A program made the position numbers and the translations under genes. Below, piece after piece: positions 47,361 through 59,200 of a stretch of 64,000 bases of DNA. The stretch covers positions 682,001 to 746,000 of the forward strand of contig OX621243.1 in assembly GCA_951640165.1 (NCBI GenBank), given 5' to 3'. This stretch comes from Pseudoips prasinana (Eukaryota; Arthropoda; Insecta; Lepidoptera; Nolidae). The number at the start of each line of letters is the position of its first letter. Within the stretch, counting starts at the first letter, position 1. The notes under the pieces are model-generated. The model worked only from the letters and a program-made list of their open reading frames with translations. It had not been told where the DNA came from and made no database searches.

Positions 47361-48617
47361 CTGCGGAAAACGTACCAGAAACGTTAGGAATCATCATTAT
47401 AATAACACAAATATTATATTTCTAATCCTTATCCCTTATCCCGTATTTGAACTTTACAGGCTGGTTTGTTCTAATCTGGGTTTGGAAAGATAGCCACACC
47501 CACATTATTAGAACAAACTCCAATAAGACCGGGTTGAGCGTTGTTGGTGAATTCAGTATTGTCTTATTGGGACTCGCTGCTCCCTCTTACCCACCACTGC
47601 AACTCCTGCAATTGACACTGAGCGATGAGGCTCAGGCATATCCCGGGTATCGCTTTAACTGTCTTGGATCCCGCAACGGCAAGGGTGAAGCCAGAAGTCA
47701 TCAAAGCCTAATTTCCATAGATTCTACGCGATCCCTAAGCGCTGCGGGCAACTTATGGTCAATGATTTAGTGACCTGGTCGATATGACTTAGGGTCTTTC
47801 TCTATATCTTTCTCCATTTTATACACATATTTACATAGGTATAAACACGAATAAAAAGTTTTTGACTTAATTAAAGCACATTGTTCTGTTGGTAGTCCTT
47901 TGGTTGGTAGTCATCCCGCGTGAAATCATCATCAAAACATTGCGCAAGCGGTGTAAGTGGGTAGCGACAGGACTGAAAATAACAGCTCGCTACGTATACT
48001 TTACAGGATGGGGATGATATGTCAGTTACAATCCAGTGTGACCGTGATGTCATGACATTTCTCATAGAGCTCAATGCAAATATAGAACACGTGACGTAAA
48101 TATTAGCCCGTATGACGTAAATAGCAGCCCGTGATATGTTAGTTAGCTACACCAATTTATTTTTTAAACGCACGTATTGATGTTGCTCTTGTACTAGCAC
48201 TATATCTCAATTTTATTTATTGAAATAAGTTTCCTAACCCTTTTATTATTAGTATTGTCTTGTTAGAGAAAATAAATTTAACTAAAGAAAGATTATTACA
48301 ATCCTGGTGATATTATAATATCTTTTAAAAGTTATGATGGGCCATTCCATCACAACTTTTAAATCTTAGTTAATCGAACGATACAAAAAATGTTCCTATT
48401 AATTAATTAAGATATCCTGGCGAGACTGTCATCGGCATTGAGGCATTCATCCTGGCGATACTGTTACGATGCTAAAGCTTCTTCTACGTTAACCCACAAG
48501 AAAATATGCTATTTCTGACTTATTGGTTTCAAAACATTTTATGTCACCAGATATGTACATATGTGTGCTAGAAGTATACTTTCTTTTTGTAGATGTTTGT
48601 CGAATCATTTATATGTA
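47361..48617. other. No confirmed gene; a repeat
   Basis: If the candidate exon is real this is intron. A repeat shared with 54112-54183 sits at 47616-47686 (listed separately). The rest has no clear features. Confidence 0.4.
47616..47686 (+). repeat. Interspersed repeat, copy 1
   Basis: tgacactgagcgatgaggct, then cccgggtatcgctttaactg and tcttggatcccgcaacg match 54112-54183 with only a few differences. The sequence leaves the alignment abruptly on both sides. Confidence 0.65.
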
Positions 48618-49036
48618 CATACATACATAGACTCACGCCTGTCTCCCAGAGGGGTAGGCAGAGACAACGGACTTCCATGTGTCACGATCCTTGCACACCT
48701 CTTTTGCCTCGATTACTGTCATTATATTCTTCATACATGCTCGCCGGTTTAGGGTACTTCTGACCTGCCCTTTCTTGAGAACATCTCCAATTTGGTCAGA
48801 GAATGTTCGACGTGGTCTTCCCCTTCCGGTTGTCCCATTCACACAGGCCAGGTATACTTCTTTTGTCAATCTTCTTTCATTCATCCTTTCTAAATGACCA
48901 AACCATCTCAGCATACCTTTTTCAATCTTTGTGACTACATCCTCTTTCACACCACAACGCTCTCTTATATCAGTATTTCGAATTCTGTCTCTCAAAGTCA
49001 CACCACACATACTTCTCAGAGCTCTCATTTCCACTG
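48618..49036 (-). mobile_element. 5'-truncated RTE-type LINE, copy 3
   Basis: On the minus strand it encodes the last ~130 residues of the same RTE protein as 23605-24467 ([20 protein letters not shown], then [15 protein letters not shown], then YPSGRQA) and ends in ATGT repeats. The direct duplication catttatatgta at 48606-48617 and 49037-49048 marks the insertion, with a little microhomology at the 5' junction. The frame is intact to its stop. Confidence 0.88.
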
Positions 49037-49048
49037 CATTTATATGTA

Positions 49049-49918
49049 TTCTATAATAAAAACGTCGGCGATGTACGGGCTTATTTATGGGCCTAACTCC
49101 TGTGTTCCAGGGTGGATAATAGCACACAGTACAAAATACTCTAAGCTGTTGAGGTGAGGCAGAAAGGATGTAGATTAGAAAGTTAAAGGAAGATTACCAG
49201 GCACTGCGCACTTCAGCTTGCTGTAAAGTATAACAGTTGATGACTGGTGTCTGAGCCCAAAAGATGTGGTCCTGGCCACCTCACTAAGCTCCGTGGAGAT
49301 TTTCTTGTGTAAATGGCCGTGTAATAAATAGCTATTAGCTACTATATATCGTTGAAGGTATGTTTAGAACGACGCCTCGTCCCAATTCTGGTGTAAGCGT
49401 AAATCACCACAAGACATTCGTGATCAATTGAACTAATTAAAGAAAATTGTAGTTTAGTTAATAGCTAGTTTTGGCTATTATATTTTTATAGAGCTATAAA
49501 AACAGCATAAATAACATACATTTTAATGATCCCGCAGTATAACATTGTTGGAATTATTGGCAAGAAAATCAGTGAACTTGGAATGGGAAAATTGGCCGTG
49601 TTGACCAGATGCCTGTGAGAACTCGTAAACTGTCAGTCTTGCACCTGACCGCTTTGGCTCCTGATAGTACCAGAACACAGAGGGTATCTGTGTGTGCGTT
49701 CACCTATGCGGAATAATACTCCTAAGACTACAGTGATAGAAATAAATATCAAATCTTCCCAGGTTTGTTTCAAACACAAACATTACCACAATAGAGTCTT
49801 GATGTCACTTTACACAGCAAGCTAACTTATATGTCTCATTGAAACCAAGCCGTTAATGAATTTATTTAAAATTTTATTACATATCGTATTGTAGAGGAAT
49901 GTACATAGGCGGACTTAA
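49049..49918. other. No recognised gene
   Basis: No feature I can support. Mixed AT-rich DNA. Confidence 0.4.
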
Positions 49919-50632
49919 TCTACACTAACATTATAAAGAGGAAAGATTCTATTGTTTTTTGTTTGTTTGCATTGAATAAGCTCAGAAACTAATTGACCGA
50001 TTTGAAAAAATATTTCACCGTCGGGAAGCTACACTATCTCCGGTGAACATAGGCTATATTAAATTTTCAAAAAAATTAAGGTTCCGTACTAAAACTCCAA
50101 TAATGTAACCCAAAAAAATTCCAAATAACTTTCTTACATCGCGTGCGCTGCGAAAACTATTGATTATAGATAAAAATAATGTACTACTTCTTTGCAGAAC
50201 ATATAATTATCAAAAAAAAATATCGCAACAGCATATGTCTAACTACTATAGTTGTGTCACAATAAATGTTCTTTTTATTAAAAAAAATACATACAATGGC
50301 CTCCTTATCAAAATAAATGACTTTATATTTAAGTCTGCTTCAATACCATTATATAACTTTTTGAAATGTTTCATTCGAAAGATATCACAAGTTTAAAAAT
50401 GTAAGTTATTTGAAAAATTGGTCACCGCTCAGGCCGCAAGGTTAGACGGCACCATAATAATAATAAGCGATGTAAGCGAATTTGCAGGAAAAGGACTTTC
50501 ATTGGTTGTGTTCTAGGGCAATAGTATCACCCAGGAATGATAGTGTCAACGAAATAACTTCTTTTATTTATTAATTATATAACTTTTGAAATGTTTTCTT
50601 GAAACTCGTGCGAAGCCAGGGCGAGCTGTTAG
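49919..50632 (+). mobile_element. Diverged non-autonomous Helitron
   Basis: The start TCTACACTAACATTATAAAG (host A before it), the body part aactaattgaccgatttgaa and the end gtgcgaagccagggcgagct followed by gttag (expected gctag) fit a Lepidopteran Helitron with one change near the CTAG end. The ~700-base distance means the two ends might belong to different copies. Confidence 0.5.
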
Positions 50633-52639
50633 TACATACTATATATAGGCATTAACAATCAGTCAACGTTTGGGCTGTTCATAGTAGTACGGGTATTTTA
50701 TTAATATCAATAAAATAAAGATGATGAATTAATCAGACATACACAATGGTATCCATCCATCTTATTTCCGTGTTAACTCGAGCCTACACCTGCAGTAACG
50801 AAGACCTTTAAAACTCACACCTTTGGAAGAATTGCGCTAAAGTTATTGATCGGAAACCAGGAAGAGCTTAAAATGTGTTTTAAAATACTTAAGTTTAAAA
50901 AGCTCGAATTCATGAATTATCACTTGACATTCTTTAAGAAATTAATTGAAGAGCCTACTAACTAGGTACGTATTGATGTGTATTCTGAAGAGGATTATGT
51001 CTGCTTTTAGTCGCCAGTCGTTAATTAACATTTATTACCGTGCCCAATCATTCCATCGTTCTTTTATCCAAATCATTACTCATATGTTTAAAACAGCTAT
51101 TTTATGTTATAAGCGGTTTGGATAATTTAACCATTCGTACGTAGTAATTACAACGAGTAGTCTAGGAGTTTTAAGGAGTCTTAAAAAATATTGTAAGACC
51201 ACCAACAGAATGATGCACCTGTATTTTACATCATATAATATATACAAAGCCTAATATGTGCCCGCAACTTCCTGTGTGTTCTTTAGTTGTAACTATTATT
51301 CTCTATCCCCTGGGAATCTAAAAAAAAAGTAATAATTCAATTTTCCTGTATGACGTATACGAGGACTATGTTTTTTAAAGTTTGTGCTGGACGTTGACAA
51401 GTCAGTCAAGTGTAAGTATTTTTATAATATTTATAAACCATTTTAATGTGGTCCTCAGGTTAATTATAAAAAGTAAAAAAGAAATCTATATTTTGTTCAT
51501 ATTAATTAATACTTGGAAGATAACTTATGAAGGCTTGATCTGACATGTTCTGCCTAATATTTGTTAGTATAATGCAGAATATGTAAATTTCTGGGCAAAG
51601 ACCTGCCCTTTATTTCGCTAAACATTCTCGAGCCGTTGTAAACTACTTCGTTCCTGCAAAGCTTTCTCACGGAAACGTCGTTTGGCGTACATTTATTTCG
51701 GCGGTGGTTTTCATCTAAGAGCTATATATATATATATATATATTATGCATGTATATCAATACATGCTGATACGGTCTTAGCCTGCTCTGTAAGTCCACAA
51801 ATCTTGCCACACTTAGTCTACTAACTTTTTCTCACACATCCTCTTGTCTCAAAATGGAGCACAAATATTGAAACTTTTGGCTACGATTGACCAGTCAATT
51901 GTTCCTTTTTTCCGGTTTAAACTGCCCCCGTTAATATTTTCACATCTCCACAGTGGCAAAAATAAAAGGTAATGAACGTTCCAGCTTCAACAAATGTGTA
52001 GAGATTCCATCATCAATGATTACAATTCATGATCCTCTTGCATCGCGATGACAAATTTATCTCGAGCGACAACAATAAAAAGCTCTCGTAAAAATATTAC
52101 TACCGCCCCCTCCCGCGAGAAATAACACACTTTGTCTTAGGATCGTGTTCAATCGGGGCTCAGATGTAGGTTATTGGACAAAATTGATGTGGTATATGTT
52201 TCGTAGAATATTATTTAACTTGTTTAATTTCGCAACTTTAACCACATCTTGGACCACCACATTAGTAAATTATTCATTCAGTTCCCCAAACGGCTGCTGA
52301 TAGAGCCAGCTTCATACTTTCACGTCACTTAAATAACGTTGTAGGGTTATCAGCGGGTAGAATGTCTAAAGCCTAGGACACAAAAATTACAGCTTAGATT
52401 TTAAAAGCTCTAGCTACAATGAATCGAGTTGTGGCTGTAACAGTTACGGAGACTGACTGGTGACACCCGCGATACTGATCTTGACGATCTAAGATTGATT
52501 TCAATCTTAATCTGGTAGTGGTTTTAAGCCAACTCAAGAGTCGTAGAAAACATCGCATTACAAAGTTTGAGACCACTAGTTGACCTAATAAAAAAATTAA
52601 GCATAATGTTTGGCTCTCTTTAACAGTTCGCGTAATAAA
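50633..52639. other. No gene; an AT microsatellite
   Basis: AT-rich DNA. A TA dinucleotide run lies at 51723-51743. Confidence 0.4.
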
Positions 52640-52735
52640 TAAATATGAGTCGCACAAATAGTTGTCTTGAGCGTGCAGTGAAACAAGCGGGCAGCGCGGG
52701 GCCTACTTTAACTCGTGCACCACACGTCATGTCAT
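52640..52735 (-). mobile_element. SINE family 2 head fragment, diverged
   Basis: The minus strand carries a weak tRNA-like head (cgtgtggtgcacgagtta) and the family stretch complementary to cgcacaaatagttgtc. It is strongly decayed. Confidence 0.45.
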
Positions 52736-53417
52736 ATCAGATTAAACGCGGTGAGTTTAAATAGCCAAAAAGCCTCCTACTTAGATTCCCATGTTTTTGT
52801 GATGTTTTAGTGTTGCCATCCGATATTGTACTGGCAGTTAAACCGGGCTCCGCGTTACTGCTCGACGCGTCTTTACCGAGATTGCGAATCACGAACAAAC
52901 CTATATTGTTCATATCATTCGTAGTATAAAAATACGTTTGTATACCTTCATAAAAGCGAAGAATCTTCGATGTATTCGGCTGATAACGGGTAGGAGTAGC
53001 ACCATTCTGCATCTGTGGATTGATAGATTACTTATTAAATTACTTAGTTTAGTTCGCTACGTGTCAGAGTTGTTCAAGCCACCAAGTAGGTCTCTGACAC
53101 AGATAAACGACAGTTGTCATATGACTACAACTGGGATCGAGAGCTTAAAAAAAGTACGGGTACGCTCAGAAATTACAACCACTTGGGCCATTACCCATCT
53201 ATAGACAGACCTCGTGCTTAGGTATTTGACACCGGTCACTTTTTGGCATAAAGCATTTTTTGGTTAACTATGATAATGATGAGATATTACTATGTAGTTA
53301 AATAATTTACATCAGACGATATTTAAAATAGGTAAAATATTAAATAATTATATAAGCTACAAGCGTTAAGGTGTTCTGATTGTCAAGATAACATCTATTA
53401 CAATCGTTACGGACTGT
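52736..53417. other. No recognised gene
   Basis: Two overlapping short frames (52737-53012 minus, 52938-53204 plus) lack domains. Confidence 0.4.
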
Positions 53418-53952
53418 AAAAATAAACATAAAAAAGGTTTTTATTCACGTAGACTTTAAAAAAGCGCTTGTAAATAGTCAGAACATGTTTGTAGTAATAC
53501 AGTTATTATTTCTAGTTGCATATTACAGATATTTAGGTACACGGAATATTAAAACATTTATACAATTTATTTTATAATAGTAGTTATAATTAGCTGTATT
53601 AAGTTATTGTCAAGGAGATTATGTTTAGGTTTAATTATTGAAATTTATATTTTACTACATATTGTCTGAATGTTTCTGTCTATATTAAGTAATGAATTTA
53701 GTATTATTATTATAACGGACCTTGTGTTTAAAACGACGGTCGCGCTTTAATGCTACCACCGGATCCAATGCGCCCCAACTGAGAAGACCCAGCGAAACAA
53801 ACTCAGCAGGTTCATCTACTACCGGTTTCAAGACGGCCCAGTTGAGACTGTCCGGCGAAACATACTCAAGCGGGCATGAACACGGGATTTGGTCCACTTA
53901 AAGTAATTATTTAGTAGGCAAACACAATATCTGCTCGATCGGTTGTCTGTTT
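53418..53952 (-). repeat. Repeat A, copy 4
   Basis: Sense orientation is minus. It begins aaacagacaaccgatcgagc, the same boundary as at 24887-25421, has the conserved frame (VDQIPCSCPLEYVSPDSLN to VVALKRDRRF, read on to a stop at 53685) and ends at gaataaaaacc and an AT-rich tail. The frame has no ATG and a TAA directly upstream in both full copies. Confidence 0.78.
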
Positions 53953-54111
53953 TAATATAATTTGAAACCAGGTCTAACCATCTTGGTTATGATCTCTATG
54001 AGTAGCTACCCAGACCAGATTAGACTGGCAATGGTCCTCGATAGCAATGAGAAACAACAAAAAATAAACAGTTAAGTATGTAACGGATCCCATTGCTATT
54101 GAACTGAAGTT

Positions 54112-54183
54112 GGAATGACACTGAGCGGTGAGGCTCAGGCATGTCCCGGGGTATCGCTTTAACTGTCTTGGATCTCGCAACGA
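54112..54183 (+). repeat. Interspersed repeat, copy 2
   Basis: Partner of 47616-47686: tgacactgagcggtgaggct, then tatcgctttaactgtcttgg and atctcgcaacg. Confidence 0.65.
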
Positions 54184-54499
54184 ATTTAATCAGAAGAATA
54201 AGGAAGAGTCAGAATATGAATAGTCCCACACATAGTGGAACAGAAGTTAGTCTACCGTGTTCTCATAAGCTACTTTTTTTTTAACGAATGATTCACAGAT
54301 TTGCAATTTGGAGTATTTGTGTAAAATATAATAATACTCAAAGGAAGAAGAAGAAAATGACGGGCCTGTTAGCGTGGTTGGTAAATGCACTGCCTTTCAC
54401 GCCGCAAGTCGTAGGTTCGATTCCCACCCGGGACAAATATTTGTGTGCATGAACATGTCTGTTTGTCCTGAGTCTGGGTGTAAATTATCTATATAAGTA

Positions 54500-57400
54500 C
54501 TCAATACTCAATACTTTATTGCGTTCTACAAAGTTTTTATAATAGGTGGTAAGTTGTACATTGGTAAGTATCATTTGTAGACCCTGTCGGGCACAGCATA
54601 AGTGTAGGCGAGAGGAGGAAGGGCGCATTAATATTTAAATGGATAACTAAATGTTTTCGTCTCATTTGCAGGAATACTTTGTGTTTCTTTAAGTGCTAAT
54701 GTTGAGTGTGTGTGTGTCTTTAATATTGTAAATGTGTTTTTAAATATATAAGTGAAATAGTTTAACTGATAGAATAAAAAAAAACATATTGATATATATA
54801 TATATTATTATTATAATTCACGTTTTGGATTAATTAATTAATTTGAATTTATCATTGAAAAAATCACTTAAATCGTAATATGTTTTATTTAATAAGAATT
54901 GTTTTAATTTGTAATTGAATCTCTTTATTTTGGTTTCGTTTCTTATATTTTCAGGTAACTTATTGTATACTTTTATGGACATAACTAGGGTACTAGAGGC
55001 ATGCATTTCTAGTTGTGAATTAGGTAGGTTTAGCCTATTTTTGTGTCTAAATGAATATTTCTTTTGAATGTGTTATGCTGTAAAAGTCTGGATGTGCACG
55101 TACACATTTGCATAGTTCTAAGATGTAGATACTGGGTAATGTGAGGATTTGTTGATCTTGAAAGTGGGGTCTGCAGCTTTCTTGTTGGTCAATATTTGCT
55201 ATTATTCTAATAAGTTTTTTTTGTAAGACAAATAATGAATGCGCGTCAGTACTGTTGCCCCATAAGATGATACCATACTTTAGCCACGCGTGTGCATATG
55301 CGTAATACGCAACTACTGCAGTTTTTACGTCAGTAGTTTTCTTAATTTCACGTAATGCATATGAGAATATTGACAATTTGGCTCTTATTTTATCGACATG
55401 AGGTTTCCAATTAATATGCGAATCTATTTCGACTCCTAATAAGGTGGCCGTGGTGACAACTTCTATTTCATTATTTTTGTAGGAAAAATTTACATTTAAT
55501 TTTCTTTTTTGTCTAGGGTGAAAGGTTATTATTTTTGTATTATTATAGTTAATTTCTAAGTTGTGGGCTGTCATCCAGGTTGTTGTGTCTTCTAATAGGT
55601 TTTGTAATTTGTCATTCGGGTTAGAGTTTCTGTTTTCACATGAAGTAATTATTGAGATATCATCTGCAAATAGGATGCTTGGTTCTTTTATATAATCCGG
55701 GAGGTCATTAATATATACAAGGAATAGGAAACAGCCTAAAACGCTGCCTTGTGGTATAGAAGCTTCTATAACTTTTTTTTTTGAGCTAATTAATTCTATT
55801 TCTTTTGTTAGTTGGTTGTACGATTCTATTTCTACTTGTTGCTCACGTTGATTTAAATAGGATACGAACCATTCATGGCATTTTCCTCGGATACCTATGT
55901 TATTTAATTTTTGTAGTAATATATTAAATTGTACTCGGTCGTAGGCCTTTGTCATGTCCAGTAATAATCCTAATGCATATTTCTTTGAATTTATTATATT
56001 GAGAGCTGACTGCATGAACTTATAAACTGCTAATTCTGTGGAACGGTTTTTTCTGAAGGCATTTTGAGAGTCATTAAATATGTTATATTTCTCACAAAAA
56101 TTGTTTACTCTGTAGTACATGGCTTTTTAGATAATTTTTGAGGCTGTTGGTAACAAGGCAATTGGTCTGTAATTATTTGGGTCTAACTTGGAGTTTTTAT
56201 TGTGTATTGGTTTAATTATAGATTTTTTTAATAGGTTAGGAAAAATACCTTCTTCCAAAGACTGGTTTATTATTAAGTAAAATGGTAAAGTCAATTCATC
56301 AGCACATTGTTTGATTAGATATGGAGGGAGCTCGTCAAATCCATGACGTTTCTTGTTTTTTAGGTCTTTTATTATTTTATTTACTTCGTATGGTTCCATA
56401 GGTTTTAAGAAAATAGAATTTTCTCTATTACATAGCGTAGGTAAATTAATGTTAGTGGTATGTAATGGTGGATTGATGTTGGTTTCCCCTATGGAAACAA
56501 AAAACTCATTTAAGATATTGTCCACTTTCTTAGGCTCAGAAGTTTCGACATTGTTTGTGCATAATGTTATATTAACTTTGTCTTTTTTATTTTTTTTATT
56601 AGTACGTTCGTTAATTATACTCCACATTGTCTTAACTTTATTGTTCGATGTCATCATTTTATTTTTGTAATGAAATTTTTTAGAGGTATTTATTGTGGTT
56701 TTTTATACTTTTTCATATTTTTTATAGAATTTGGTTAGGGTTGGGTTATTAGATTTACTTGTAAAAATTTTGAGTAATCTTTTATGTTTACAAGATTTCT
56801 TAATACCAACCAACAGTTAACCAATATTTTTTAAATGATCGTTTTAATTTTATTTTACGGAGAGACATGTATTGATTTAGAATATTAACAAGTGTGTCAT
56901 TAAATGCTTTGTAATTTTGATTAATATTATTTCCCTTTATTATTATTTCAGCCCATTTAATTTCCTGTAGTTTAGTTTTAAATATCTGTACGTTTTCATT
57001 AGAAAATAATCTTTTTTTAATAATCCATGAAGCTACCGTTGGTTTTTGTGTTAATACGAGATGTAAAATAGTGCTACTGTGGTCAGAAAAGCCGTAATCT
57101 TCTACAGTTGTATACATGTTTGTGTACTCAAAATTGGTAAATATTAGATCGAGACATGTTGAGGTAGATGGTGTGATACGTGTAGGTGTGTTCACATGTT
57201 GTGTATACTTGTATTCATGCATAAGGTTTAAAAAAGCTTTTGATTTTATATTATTCGAAAGTATATAAATGTTAAAATCACCTCCTATAATAACTTAGTT
57301 ACGAGGATTTTTTGTTAATGTATTTTAAGATTGTGCCTAATTGTTGATAGAATACTTCTTCCTCTCTTCTATTCCAATAAATAGTTAAAATTAATAAATT

Positions 57401-57524
57401 TCTTCAGGAAGTTCAACAGCGCACAACTCTATAACGTACTCTATTGACATGTTCGTGATATCACTCCGATTATAATGGTTTATGTGATCTTTTATTAATA
57501 TAGAAACGCCTCCTCCAGTGTGAC
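54500..57524 (-). mobile_element. 5'-truncated Jockey/CR1-group LINE (LINE-2), nested in a SINE
   Basis: Oriented on the minus strand and flanked by an 8-base duplication of SINE sequence, tataagta (54492-54499 and 57525-57532). Its 3' end has an AATAAA signal followed by repeats of gtattga. The 5' end falls inside the endonuclease domain. It is a different family from LINE-1. Confidence 0.9.
54850..57520 (-). pseudogene. LINE-2 endonuclease/reverse transcriptase, broken
   Basis: Reading on the minus strand from 57520, the remaining endonuclease shows HTGGGVSILIKDH, then GGDFNIYIL (about 57285-57260) and, in 57222-56800, SDHSSTILHLVL, whose SDH carries catalytic residues of the apurinic-type nuclease. 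Stops and a frameshift interrupt this part. 56657-56127 then gives the RT start (GFDELPPYLIKQC, then NNYRPIALLPTASKII), where a single TAA replaces the usual Glu codon. The same frame reopens at 56120-55047 with AFRKNRSTELAVYKF, LLLDMTKAYDRV (catalytic Asp), IPQGSVLGCFLF and LFADDISI (Asp pair). A last frameshift near 55047 precedes the C-terminal end (RLNLPNSQLEMHASSTLVM). The polymerase core is nearly whole but the protein cannot be made as one chain. Confidence 0.85.
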
Positions 57525-57646
57525 TATAAGTATGTATTTACAAATGAAAAATAGTATATGTAGTATATCTAGCTTAGTTTGGGGTCAGATGACCTTGTGT
57601 ATAATGTCCCAGGATATTATTATTATGTTATAAAAAGAAAGAAGAA

Positions 57647-57704
57647 GAAAATATATTTATTCGGTAAACTAGCCTGTGCTAGTTTACCGAATAAATATAT
57701 TTTC
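57647..57704. repeat. Perfect 26-bp hairpin
   Basis: 57647-57672 pairs perfectly with 57679-57704 around the six-base loop cctgtg. The left arm begins inside the right copy of the SINE target duplication. Confidence 0.92.
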
Positions 57705-57708
57705 TATA

Positions 57709-57894
57709 TCACACTAATATTCACACTAATATTATAAAGTTTGTGAGTGTGTATGTTTGTTACTTCTTCACATCTCAACGGCAGGAGCGATTTTAATAAA
57801 ATTTTGGTATGAAGTTAGCTGACACCCTCGATTAACACATAGGCTATAATATAAAATAAAGTTTAACGCGGGTAAAACCGCGGGGCACAGCTAG
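57709..57894 (+). mobile_element. Short non-autonomous Helitron with doubled 5' end
   Basis: Starts TCACACTAATAT, immediately repeated as TCACACTAATATTATAAAG at 57721, and ends ggggcacagCTAG followed by host T. The base before the first TC is A, as Helitrons require, but the base before the second TC is T, so the element as inserted probably carried the doubled end. Confidence 0.85.
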
Positions 57895-57895
57895 T

Positions 57896-57896
<1 letters not shown>

Positions 57897-57978
<82 letters not shown>
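57897..57978. repeat. (AT)n microsatellite
   Basis: About 80 bases of TA repeats with one tgta interruption, starting two bases after the Helitron's 3' end. Confidence 0.95.
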
Positions 57979-57989
<11 letters not shown>

Positions 57990-58351
57990 GAAGTTTTTCA
58001 TTGCTATTTGTGCGAGTCCGAATTGGTCCCATGAAGTCCCATCTGAGCACTACCTATACTAACTTTATGGTCAGTACAGCTTGCAATACAATTTTAAGAG
58101 TACCTGAACCCTAATAATATTACTTATAGATAATTCAAATATTAAATATGTTAAAAAAGATACTTATAAAATAAAATATTAATAAATTAAGACTAATTTG
58201 TAAAAACATAACCCACACAGTATATAAAAACAAAATAAAGAATGTTTGTTATTAAGTCGAAATACTTTGGACATCTTGTCATACGTTGGACATTCCAATC
58301 GAGACACCATAAACAACTTCCGACAATTGCGCAACAAATATATATTAAATA
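57979..58351. other. No recognised gene
   Basis: AT-rich flank between microsatellite and Helitron. Confidence 0.4.
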
Positions 58352-58608
58352 CTAGTTGACCCGGCAGACTTCGCACTGCCTCAATCGATAAATAAAAGAC
58401 CTAAACTTTTGTATAAAATAATCTTAATAAAAACGTTTGTATGGGAAAAAAAAGGGTTGTCTGTAGCATTTTCGAATTTTTCTCACCTTTGGAACCTTCC
58501 CTAGACCTCCACGAACATTTCAAGATCAAGATGAGATAAATCCGTTCAGCCGTTCTTGAGTTTTAGGGAGACTAACGAACAGCAATTTATTTATATATAT
58601 TTAGAAGA
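58352..58608 (-). mobile_element. Non-autonomous Helitron, second type
   Basis: On the minus strand it starts TCTTCTAAATATATAT and ends gccgggtcaaCTAG between host A and T. The body (ctcaagaacggctgaacgga) differs from the 14564-type copies, so this is a separate Helitron subfamily. Confidence 0.8.
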
Positions 58609-59200
58609 TTTTATTCTATGTTACTAACAGAGTCGTGCTGTCATCCTAATTATATACTCTCGGATTCAACTGTCAGATGAAAAAAAGGGACGCGGAATTT
58701 GAATCACTTCAATAAAACTATACGAACATTAAATTATTTTGGTTCCTTATTATACGCAGTACTAAGTTAATAGTGTAGATAAGTTTGGTGTATAGGTGAG
58801 AGTGGTAATTGTGACTTTTCGATATAAAACTGAAATATGTATCTAAACAACATTGATGGAGTAATGGCGATGCTATTACCATGGAGTTCGTCTGCGTGAG
58901 CGTTAGGGCGTTGTTGTTTGAGCTGACACAGGCCGCTAAATGTGTTTGGATATCTTTTGATACTCCTGCCTACCAAAATATGCATATCACAGGTAAGTTC
59001 AGCCTTGGAAAATAATAAAATTGTGTATTATTATTTTTAATTGTTTATTAATTAATTGTTTATTTTTATAATTGTTTATTTTTCTTTTTTAATTATGCCA
59101 GGCACCACTTGAACTTATTGACTTGCCTGTTTCTTGTTGATTACAATATATATCGCAGTGTCTAAATTCATTACTTTTAATCAATTTCTTTTTGTTTTTT
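58609..59200. other. No recognised gene
   Basis: AT-rich. A short run of attgtttatt repeats lies at about 59039-59075. Confidence 0.4.

Larger units (their letters stand above)
54359..57638 (+). mobile_element. SINE family 1, split by a LINE
   Basis: The SINE head (54359-54499: A box gcgtggttggtaaatgc, B box ggttcgattccc, body ending tctatataagta) and its tail (57525-57638: tataagtatgtattta, gcttagtttggggtcagatg, aatgtcccaggatattatt with ATT repeats) are separated by LINE-2. A perfect 14-base target duplication, aagaagaagaaaat, flanks the complete SINE at 54345-54358 and 57639-57652. Confidence 0.9.

Noticed and set aside
56353..56670. A hydrophobic 105-codon plus-strand frame
   Set aside because: Antisense of the LINE-2 reverse transcriptase. 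Hydrophobicity comes from complementing Lys/Asn-rich codons.
57844..58050. A frame rich in alternating Tyr and Ile
   Set aside because: It is translated AT microsatellite.
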